From a virus: 54,200 nt of DNA. This document shows, piece by piece, positions 13,791 to 25,700 of this stretch; the stretch's first letter is position 1, and each line of letters starts with the position of its first letter. The position numbers and the translations under genes are program-made. The DNA is taken from the IMG/VR virus record IMGVR_UViG_3300030098_002293, positions 1-54,200 of that record; one strand, written 5' to 3'. Below the pieces are notes generated by a model. The model saw only the letters and a list, made by a program, of their open reading frames with translations. It had not been told where the DNA came from and searched no databases.

Positions 13791-16700
13791 TTATTTACCT
13801 TTTTTCTTATTTTCAAGTTGTATTATTTTATTGACTCTATCTTCTTCGTATTTTAATTCTTTAATTTTTTTACTAGATAAGCCTAATTCCATTAATAAGT
13901 TTACTTGATCTTTTTTATTCATTTTAAATAAATCGATAGATCTTTTTTCTTGTTTAGAGGGAACATAATTCTTTATATTTGTTAATGAAGAGTCTATTTT
14001 ATTAGGATTTTTATTATATAATTCCATTATTTTATCTACTCTATCTTTTTCCTTAGGATAATCTTTAGGATTTAAATCATATTCTTCTAAAATTTTAACT
14101 TGTTCTCGTTTATTTAAATTAAAAACTTCTTTTGTTTTTTCTTCTATTATAATAGCCTTATCAACCTCTTCTTCTGTTTTATCAGGATATTTCTCTTTTA
14201 ATTTCTCTTGTGTATCTTTAAATTTCTTTTTTTCTTTCTCTATTTTTTTCTCTTGTTTCTTTCTTTCTTTTATATCTTCACCCAAAGCAACTATATCTGG
14301 ATCTTTAACACCTAAATCCCATAAATTCCAACCCATAAGCAATGCTACTCGTTGCCATGTTTCGTGTCTTGAGTCCATAGCGTTGCTTAGGTTGTTTAAT
14401 TTGTTTGATAATCTACCTAATGGAATATTTGTAACACCTTCAATAGTATTCCCAATAGCATTCCAAATAGGATTGTCAATAGCAAATCCTCTTTCACTTA
14501 TTATATCTCTATTAAATTTTTCTGTTTGAGTAGATTGATATATTTTACGTACTTTAGAACCAATTGGGGGTGAAAAGCTTAAAGCTTGTAATAAAGTATA
14601 AGCGTGGTCTGATCGGGTCATAAAATTATCATCTAAATCTTTAGCTCTCTGCTTGTTAAATTCCATTATAGTGTTTTTTACTGTACTAATAGCTTTACCA
14701 CCATATCCAAAAACTGATAACCAAGAGTCTACCATAGAGTTTGCCATTCTATCTGTTTTTGAATCTAACATTTTTTCCTTTTCATCATCATCATCGCTTC
14801 CAAGAACAGCAAATAAAGCAGATTGCAACGCGGTAAATATTATTCCCTGTAAGGCTCCATAATAAATTATTTTAGAAACATGTGTTTTTGCGTCTCCTCT
14901 TCCGTTTGCTAAATCTCTAAACGCTTTATTCATTATACGACCATACTGCATAGGTGTGTTTTGAAACGCTAATATTAATCTACCAAGAGGATTAGCTTGT
15001 TGTTGTGATATTAGATCTGGTCTTGCTGATTGCTGTGCAACTTCAGTTGTTTCTTGAAAATCTAACCAAGCTTTTTCTTCTGCTGCTTTTTGATCTAAAC
15101 CTTGTTTTAAATAAGTTTTAACTCTATTTCTATAAAAACTAGCTCCACCACTAGCAATAGCGAAACTATCTGCTATTTGTGTAGGTGTAAAACCTTTTTT
15201 AAGTAACCATGCTAAAGCTGCTTTTACTTTGTTATCACTACCTGCTACAGCGGCAGCTAATTCAGCTTCGTTGATATTATATTTTAAACCAGCACGTCTT
15301 TGTTTTAACATGTCTGAATTAAATATCATAACAAAATCTTTCCAATATTGTTTTTGATTAGCAAAAGCTAAACCTGCTTTTAACACATTGTTATCGCCCC
15401 AGTTTATATAATTTGTTGCAGATATAGTTTGTAAAACTGCAGAACGTATATTAAAGAACATAATTGCACCAACTGAGTTGTTTACCCAGTTCATATACAT
15501 ATTTGTTAGTCTATTGCTACCAACAGGTCTATTAGATCCAGTTTTCATACGGTACAACATATCTTCTAAAGCTTCTCTAAATTTACGTCCATATAAAACT
15601 TCAATTTTATTTAAGTTTTCTTTAGAAAATATTTGATCTACATTTTGTTGCCATTCAGCTAAGAAATTAGCTCTAGCGTCACCAATAGCACCGTCACTCA
15701 TTAAATCAGATGCTATGTTTTCTGTTAACCAATACTCTCCAGGTTTTGAATAACCTTCTGTTTTTTTAGAAACAATACCTAATGCATCTGCAAAAGTCTG
15801 TAAATCTACATCATTTGCAATATAAGAGTTTAAATTGTTTAAATCTCTTTTAGATAACCCAGGGACATCAAATCCAGCTTTATTCCATAAATAAACTCTA
15901 ATAGCTTGATCTACAGTGAAACCTGTGTCACCTGCTTTTTTATTTAACATCTTTTTTACATTAGGAAATTCTTTTAATAAACTTCTATAGTCTTCAGCTG
16001 TTTTTTGTCTCGCGGTGTTTAACTCATCATAACCTCTAGCGAAAGGATCAATTAAAGCTTTCTTTAATGTTTCAAATTGTTGTTCTCCTTTTTTACCTTT
16101 ACCTATAAAGTTATATAAAAGACCAGCAAAATCTTGTGCAGACGGTGGTACTAATCCTCTAAATTTAAATCCTTTTCCTCTTAATTTAGCTTGAGCATCT
16201 GAAAATCTTTTCTCAGATTTCATACCTGTTGTTTCTTCTAATATATCATTAAATGTATTATTTAAGTCACTACTAAGTTGTATTTTTGCTTGAACAGAAG
16301 ATCCTTTTATATCTAATTGATCCATTATGTTTTTAACAGCAGTAACATTAGGTAGTGCGTCGTCAACAAAATACATGTCGTTGTAGCCTTCAGCATATTT
16401 TTGAGCCATCCATAGCGCTTTAGCTTCTCCAGTGCTATTTCCTAAGCCTGTTATATTTTTTAAAGGCATATCTATACCCTTTGTTTTTAACCAACCTCTT
16501 ATAGCTGTTTCGCTTTCTGTTGGTCTAGCTGTTAATATGTAAGTGTTTTCTATACCAAATTTATTGATTCTATTTCTAAGTTTTTGCATTAAAGGTCCTT
16601 CAACTCCACCTCTTACATTTACAAAATCTGTAAAGTCAAATTCATACCCTTGTTCAGCTAATTCTGGTCCTTGAATTGGCCATTGTTCTGATGATATCTT

Positions 16701-19700
16701 TATTGTTTCTTTACCTTTTTTAGCAATTATAAAATTTTCTCCTTCTATAATTAAAGTCTCATCAAAATCAAAAGCAGACATACCTCTTGATTGCGCATTA
16801 TCATTTATTAATCTAGAGTTTTGTATAGCCTTATCAATAGTTTTTTCTTTTATACTTTCTTTTGTTCTTTTGTGGTTTTCAGCTTGTTGCCTGCCTTCAA
16901 CCTTTCCAGTAAATACATTGTAAAGAGCATGACTTGCCCCTGTTGCTGTCCATCTACTTAACCATCTTTTTAAAGCGCCATCTCCAATTTGATAATTAAA
17001 ATGCATTCTCTCCTTAAATAATCTACCTACATTATCATTAAAGTCTCTATGTAACACACCAACTTCATAAGCTTTTTGTATATCTTCTAATTTTAAACCA
17101 TTGTTAAACCAGTGTCTACCTATCATTAAAGCATTAACTACTTTAGCTGGTAACCCATGTTCAAATTCAAAGTTTTTCTTACCGTTAACATCTTTTAACG
17201 CGGTTGCTGGCGCATCCAAAGCAGCGTACGTAAATACAGCACCTCTTCTTAAAGGTGTTTTCATATTAGCGTTCATAGCTGCCATATGCATAGCGAAATG
17301 TTCTTTACCATTTTTCATCGCTTTAGAATTTTCAGCGGCTATAGCTGTTATGTCATCGTAAAACTTCATTGCCTCGTTAGAATCTTTTCTTCTAGCATTA
17401 GCTTCTTCTATACTCATAGGTGAATCAATAGATCCATCTTCGTTTGTAGTGGTTAACATATCTTTAGTTGTAGCTTGAGGCCAAGCTTTTGTTACTTCTA
17501 TAGTCTTTTGTATAGTTTTACCTTCTTTTTTAGTCTCTATAATGTAACTTACTTTATCTTTAACTTCTTTCCCATTTTTATCTAAAACTTTAGGTCCTTT
17601 TTTATAACTTATTAACCCAGGATATATATGTGTTAAAAATTCTTGAGTGTAAACTTCATTATGTCTTCCCGGAATAGCTTTTTCTATAATCTTTTTCTGT
17701 TCTTTATTTAACTCTTTAAAATTCTTACCGTATTTTGATTGTGATTCTTCATTTCTTAACCTTAAAACTTTTTGATCTCCAAAAGTCATTCCTCTAGCAG
17801 GATCAATTGTACCGTTTTCTAAGAAACTTTTATTTCTAATGTATTCTCCTAAAGCCTTTTCTCTAGCTTGCTCTTCAGTTAAACCTTCTTCTTGTAGTTT
17901 TGTTACATAGCTATCAGCGTTGGTTTTTTGGTATTTTTTATTTATTTCTAAACGCTCTCTAAATAACTTAGTTATAGGATCTGTTTCAAGTATTTTAGAT
18001 ATACTATCAAAACCATCGTCTCTTTTAGAATCTTCAGCCATTAAAAAATCACGGAAACTATTTACATCTTTCCCATCCATTACAACATCTTCTTTTGTGT
18101 ATTTAAGATAGTTCTCACGTAATGTTTTAGAGTACCAGTTTATTAACTTATTTCTATAATTAACTCCATCACTACCTATCCAAGCGTCTTTTCCATTTTC
18201 GTTGACAACCTCTCCATAAGGCCAAGTTTCATTAAAAGCTTTTGTAATTTGATTTTTTAAATTTGTTTCATTTGTAGGGTCTAATATAACGTTGTCGAAT
18301 TGAGAATGGAATTTATTTCTACCATCCCAATATACATGTTGAATTAAATCTTGTTTAGACCCATCTATAATAGAACTAAGCATAAGATCTCCTTTACCAT
18401 CTTTCATAGATTGTAATCCTATTAAACCTTTCTCTTCAGCTATTTTAGTTACAGATTGATTTGCTATAATAATAGCAACCTGCATTACAGATCCTCTCAA
18501 AGGCCCGTCTACAACTCTATCTTCTGTTCTAAATCTTCTCTTCACTCCTACAGGAGTAATACCGAGCATGTCTAGATAATCTGCTTCATTTATATTTTCA
18601 ACAAAGTTTTTCTTTTGTATCTTTAATCCCTTTCCTCCCCCTTTCTTTTTCGATGTGCCGTATACTATCTTATTACCAATTCTCTGTTTCGTCGTCTTTA
18701 CCCTTCCTTCTTGTGCGGTGTATATTAGATTCGTTTCTCCAGTTTCAGAATTTATAGCCTTTCCTTTACCACCATCTAAAAACACTGGTTGCACACCGTT
18801 GGCATCACCTAAAGAATTAAACGCCTCAGGCATCATATTTAACATCGACCTAGCTCCAATAGAATTGATTTTTAATTGTATCGATGTTCTCTCGTCAGTA
18901 GTTAAAGCAGAATCCTTTATTAGTTTACTAGGTTTTACACCAAATTCTTTTGCTACCATGTTTAAGATCTCGACTAATACAGCGTCGTTATCTTTTATTA
19001 AACTCTTAGTATCTTTATAAGTCTTAGGGTCTTGTGCTATTACCTCGTTGAACTTCTTTTCAACTATTAAATCAAAAGCATTCCTAGTTATATCGTTTCC
19101 ATTCTCGTCTTGACCAATAACATCTTCTGTAAACCCTAACTTTCTAGCAAAAACAACAGTTCCTTCCACTGTTCCTACGTCAAGTGTACCGTCTCCTTTG
19201 TACTCACCACCTTGTTTGGCGGCGGCACGTGCTTCTTGTTGTTTTTTGAACTTATCTATAACACCAGGTTTTTTATATATGATATGTTGAGCTAACCAAC
19301 CTGATAAATCACCTTGTGCTACGCCTTGATATTTTGTTTCTGGGTTATAATTAATAATAGCTGTAGTTAATTCGTCTTTAACAGCTTGAATGAAGTCGCT
19401 CATTGAGTCAGATTCTCCTTTAACAAAAGAAACTCTATCTCCTTCCATTCTAGTGCCTAAGTTTCTAATAGAACCGTTAAGTTCGTCAAATCCAGGTTTA
19501 CTAGGATCATTAGTTAGTAAGTTAGCTGGATGAGGTTTTGTTTTAACAGTCCATTCCCCACCAACTTTTCTTCTTACCTTATCAGCTCCTTTATTGAGCA
19601 TGTCATCGTATTGCTTCTTAGTAATAACAGACCCTTCTTTATCTCTAACTAAATTATTTATTACTTCTTGTTTTGTTTTTCCTTTTACCGTAGTTGACTC

Positions 19701-22700
19701 TTGTAATTCACCTCTAACGTCTCCAGCTAAATCCTTTCTTCCTTTGGCAGCTTCTATTTGAATTTTATAAGCTTCTGTTAATCTTCCTTTTTTGAAATCC
19801 TCTATAAAGCTTACTACTTCATAAGCTGCTTCTTTAGCGTTTTTAACCTTATAATCTTTATTTGTAAATCTAGCAAACGTACCTCTACCTCTCTTTATAA
19901 CATCATTACGTAGTTTAGCGTAGTTTTCATGTTTCATCTTAGTTGTTACTTCTCTAATGTATTCATCTAAAATCTTGTCTATTCTATCTAACCTATCTCC
20001 AGTCGCAGTTTTTCTTTCTTCAATTATATCTTTTATTGTTTCATTATTACCTAAATAAGTACCATCTCCATCAGACATTCTTCTGAGATCATTCTCAACA
20101 TTTTCATTTAGTACTTGAGCACGTTCACTTTTTTCATTTAATAAAAACTCATTTAAGTAAATTCCTTTTTGTGAAATCTCTTCTACAGATTTAGTTATAT
20201 TATCTAAGTAATGACCAGTTTCATGTAACCAAGCGGCTCCTTGTAAAAACTTGTTTTCACCAGTAACATCTAAATCTTCTTTTATTCTTTGCTTAGCTTG
20301 TTTCTCGTTTATAACAAAAAATTTATTATCTAAAAGAAAACCATTATGATTAGATTCTATTGTTTTTCTATTATTAATCAGATGTCTTACCATCTTTATA
20401 GCTTCTTGAGCGGTTATTTTATATTCTCTACGTAGTTCTTGAACTTTATCTATAAGACCATCAAAGCTACCAGTCTCTTCAAATTCTAATTTTCTATTTG
20501 TAGCGTCTTCAACTATATTAGCTATATCTTTTGTTGTTGATTTATCGTTTTCAAATGTTCGTAAATCTCTAACTCCACCCGCATAATGAGTTTTAGCTAA
20601 GTAATCATATATCTCCTGCTCTTTTTTAAGTCTTTGTTTTCTATCTTCAACAACTCCTTTTTTACCTTTATTTTGTTGTTCCCATTCTTGTTTAGTTTGA
20701 GTGTTTGTGGTGTTTGTTATTGTTACGTTTGGTTTAATTTTTTCTTTTTTAACATCTTCATCAACTTTAACGTCTTTATCAACTTTAACGTCTTCATCTG
20801 GTTTTGTTTGAACCTCTCCATCTGATACAAAAGTTGTTTCGTTGTTTTTATGAAGAATGTTATCAGCTAGTAAACTTGCTTGATGATCATTTTGAACGTC
20901 AATTTTAATCTCACCTCCTTCTCCTTCTTCATTTAATCTTTTTATTTCATCTATAAATTCTTTTTTAGAATTGTATTTTACACCGTTTATTTCGTATGTT
21001 TTTTGGCTCCAAACAGCGTTGTCTACCGTTGTTGTAACTTTCTCATCTTGTTTCATTTCTAAAGTAGCGTTGTCTAAATGAAGCCTTTGTATAACATCTA
21101 GTTCTATACGTAACTTACCGATTTCATCAGCTTTGTTATAGGCTTCTTTTCTTTCTTTTCCTTCTTTAGATTTGTCTTTTTGTATTATATCTTTTATTTC
21201 TTTTCTTGATCCATTTTCTTTATAATCAGGACCATATATAGATTCAGTAGCAATTTCTGGTGTCCAAGCATCTTTTAAATCTTCGTTAGAATTATATAAT
21301 TTACGATAACCTTCTATCCAAGCATCTCCAGAACCAGCTTTCTTTTTATTTAATTTGTTTCTATATATTTCTAGTTTAGCATTGACATGGTTCTCGTTAC
21401 TAGCGTTCTCTTGTAGTATTCCAGCTTCTAAAAGATAATTACTTAGAAGTCTACTATTTTCATATATTTGTTTTTGATCACCCTCACTCATTCCCAATAA
21501 ACGAACATGCATATCTTGCCAATTTATTACTAATTCTTGCATTCCATCTCTAAGATCTTGGTTTGCAATATCTCTTTCTTTTTTTAAACGCGCAAGTTCA
21601 TTATTATCTATTTCAATATCTGTATCTTTTGCTACAAGCTGTATATTAAGTATTTGCTCATCTATATCTGCTATATTGCTTTCTAACGCTTTTAAAGTTT
21701 GTATATCTTCTTCCATTTTACGACGCGCCTCCATCTTTAAGTTGTGGTTTAACATCGTATTGGTAGTTATTGATACTGATCCAGCACTACTACTCATAGC
21801 GGCCGCATCCCATAAAACTTTAGACATTTGACTATAATCACCATCTCTTTGAAAAATAATACCATCAACAAACTCTGTTGCACCGTATATACTACCTTCT
21901 TCTAGCATTTCACCACCGGTTTGTATTCCAATGCCTTTTAGTGCTTCTTTACCACCCACCCAAGGATTATAACTTGATAAACCTCTATAACCTTTTGTAT
22001 TTTTAGAAAAGGCTTTTGTTATCTTATTTGCAATTCCAATATCACCAATACCAAGTCTACCATATCCGTATGTAAAACCCATCTCAATAAAACCTGTGGA
22101 TATAACAGAAAACCATTTTTGAGTTTGAGACATGTCACCTCTATCTATAACTTCATTTAGTCTCATTTTTTGATTTCTAAAATTCTTGGGAGTTACATTG
22201 CCTTTTTCATAATTAAGTTTTAAAGCGTCTAATTGCAACTGGGCATTTGCAGCGTCTTCTTGTAAGCTAGTTAATTCAACATATTTACTACCACCAGATC
22301 CAGTTCCAACAAGAACTGATGGAGTAATCATAGCCCCAGCTTTACTAAGTCCAAAAACACTTGTACCAACTCCCATTGTGCTTACAAACATAAGCATATT
22401 AGCGCCTTGATCTGCCCAAACCATACCAAATGCACCCCAATTGTCTCCTTCTCCCCACCCGTAAGATTTTTCGTATTGAGCAGATTTATTATATTTTAAC
22501 AACGCATCTTGAGCCCCTTCATGACCAAATAGTGCTGCTGGGCCCATGTATAACTTATCAAAACCTCTTCCAGATCTTCTTCGCCAGTTCTCCCAATAAC
22601 TAGTCTCCATTCCCGTTTCTCCTTGGGCTATTGCTAAAAGAAAGTCTTTCTCTTTTCTTTTTACCTCTCCATTAATCATTTTTTGACGATCTGATTTTAC

Positions 22701-25700
22701 CTCATTTCTAGTGTCATTGTAAATATCTATAGCATGATATAAATTCATCACGGTTTTCGCGTGATCTTCTGGAAGATTTAAAAGTTCTAATCTACTCATT
22801 TGTGACCCGCTTTGTATATTTTCTACAAACGCTTGGTACTGTTCATCACTTTCTTTTTCTTTTTGTATTTTTGCATTAGGATTCTCGTCAAACCATTTTT
22901 GAATCTCATCTCTGTTTTTACCCCCTCTATATATCATGTTTTGAAGTTTTTGCATTTCAGGAATAAGAACTTTTAATTTCTTTTTTAATACTTCTTTATC
23001 TGTAACCCCAGCTAAAGCATTTTTTTCCGCCTTCCATTTATCATGTTCAACAATGAGTTTACTCCACTCTGATTCTGTATAAGCCTTTCCATCTATAACA
23101 GTAAAAACATCTGTAGTTATCGGCACACCACCAACTTCAAAGCCATATTCGACTGCTGGTTTTTTCCCTAATTTTAAACCCTCCCACAATTGTTGTGCTA
23201 ATGGTGCTTCTGCAAAAGCCTCATCTGTCTCAACTAAAGTACCTATCCCTTCTTCAACTAAGTCATATTCTCCTAACTTTTGGTCTTGCTTGAGTTTATT
23301 ATATTCATCGTATTTTTCAGGGTCAATTTTAATTATACCGTTAAAAATTATCTCACCATCTTCAGTAAAACTAATATCAACGTGAAAACCGTTTTTAAAG
23401 CAATCTTGTAAAGCGACCATTGTTGTCTCTGAAGCACGGTCAAGTAAATCGGTGTTTATATCTAATCTTTTATTTATATCTGCTTGTATTTCATCATCAC
23501 TGAGTATTAATTCGTTACCATCTCTATCAATGTACAGATCTCCGTTATCAGTTGTTAAAAGATAATCTTTATTTTCAATCTGAGATTGAGCATAAGTTTG
23601 AAGTTTTTTAACAAAATCTTCAGTATACATGGTTTCTCTTATACCATAAGCATCGTTTAAATACTCATTATATATAGCTTTATACCACGTCCAAGCTAAA
23701 TCACCTTGCTCATCTGTCAACGCTCCTCTACCTGTAAAACTTGCTCCACCTCTACCTTTAAACATGTTGGTCTTAAGGTAATCAATTAAATCTTCTTTAC
23801 TTCCAACCACTGCAAATGGATTAATACCTTCCTCCATTAAAGCATCAGAGAAATATTGAAGAGTATACTGAGCGGCATTATTACCTATATCTTGTATCTC
23901 TTTTGGAACCCAATCACTATTAGTAAAATTACCACTTAAAAACTTCATACCATCGACAGTGCTAACTCCAGGTACTATTATAGATACGCCCGCTTTTGTT
24001 TTTTGAGTTGTTACGCTAGGTAACTCGCTTTTACTTGGATCATCCTTGTCTTTAAAAATATTTAAAAATCCTGTGTTGATCTCTATTTCTGGAAGTTCAA
24101 AAGTTCCACCCGTAATAGGAACGTCATATTTAGAATATTTTGTTTCCGCAGTAGAAAAATCAAGAGTAATCTCCCTATTCTTAAAAAACCGCTGCATTAC
24201 CTGTTTCTCAGTATAATCATTTATAGATATTTCTTTTTCTATCTCCTCTGCACGTTCTTTTAATGGATCAATTAATTTACCGTTTTGGTATTTTACAGCT
24301 TTAGTCTCAAAAGTCTGCATTTCTTTTTTAGTTATAAAATGAGCTAAATAACTTATAACATCAGTTGATAAACCACCTACTGCTTTAGACTCACTCTCCA
24401 TGGTATGTTCAAAATAAATATGGCTTGATCCATATGGTAGTTTCGTACCTTTAGCATCATACATAAACATCCCGTCAGTTCTACTAAGTTTTAATTTATT
24501 ATCTGTAAAATGAAGTTGTAACCCAGCGTCTTTAAAATAATAATTAAAATCATTATCTAATTCCTCTTGAATCTCTTTTCTTATTGCAACTTGCCTTGAA
24601 TCGGTTTTGACCCAATCTTTCCAATCCTCCTCTGTCCAGTAACCACCTGTTATCATATCCCTCATTTTATTCTGTTGGGCAAAAAGTATTCTAAGACTGT
24701 TATCTAAAGTTGTTTTTCTCTCTTTAGCGGGGTTATAATCATAATCAATCTTTTCTCCAACTTCATCATGAAACAAAGAGTTTAATAAAGGTATATTACC
24801 TCTTGGATCTTTTATTTGCTTGTCTAATAGAGCGAATAAATGCCTTAATTGTTGTTCTGAAAAATCAATTTGTCCACCCTCGTTCTTAAATATTTCAAGA
24901 ATACCTCTGTCTTCATTATAATTATCAAGATGACTATAGCCTTCATAAAAGCTCTCACCTCCATATATATCAGCGTCAAGCATCATGTATTTAATCGTGG
25001 GAATATATATTCTTACAGCGTCATAACCAGAATCATCCACCGCATTTACAGCTAAATTATATTTTCTAAAGTATCCGTTTGGATCAGTTAATACTCGATA
25101 TATTTCTCCAACAGGAGTAGACTTCTTCTGCGTGATATCCAACAGCGTTTCATAAGATTCTTTTTCTATAATTTCACTAGCTCGTTGTATTTTTGCTTCT
25201 TTTATTTCTTTTGGAGTTTTTATAAAATACTCATTAATAAAACGTTCTCTTCCATTTTTATTTTTTGGATATCCTGAGGTTTCAAGTCTAAAAACAAACT
25301 CTTCTGCAGTCATAAACCCAAGTTTAGGACTATAAAATTTATTATCTAATCCTTCTTCTTTGATTATTTCAGAATCTATTTTACCATCAATATAATCATT
25401 ATATCTTTCTTTATCTTTTTTAACTTTTTCATTTAATTCTCCAGTTGTATAAGGCTCTAACCTAATAAATTCATCATAATCTTTTATCAACCTTTCAATA
25501 TCTTTATCTTTTTCATCCTTATCTTTATCTGAACTTTCTATTTCTGATAATCTATTTTGAAAAGAGCTCATATCAACGGGAACAAGTAGGCCATTTTCGT
25601 TATATTTCCAGTCTTTTAATTTAATTTCGTATATATCTGGTGATGATTGGGCTTCTTCTAAAGTTGTTTCGTAATCTAACGCACCATCTCCATCGTAAAT

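Noticed and set aside
20634-20825. Plus-strand Phe-rich open frame inside the giant gene
   Set aside because: It is the antisense shadow of a Lys/Asp-rich linker; long poly-Phe runs are a product of AAA/GAA codons on the other strand.
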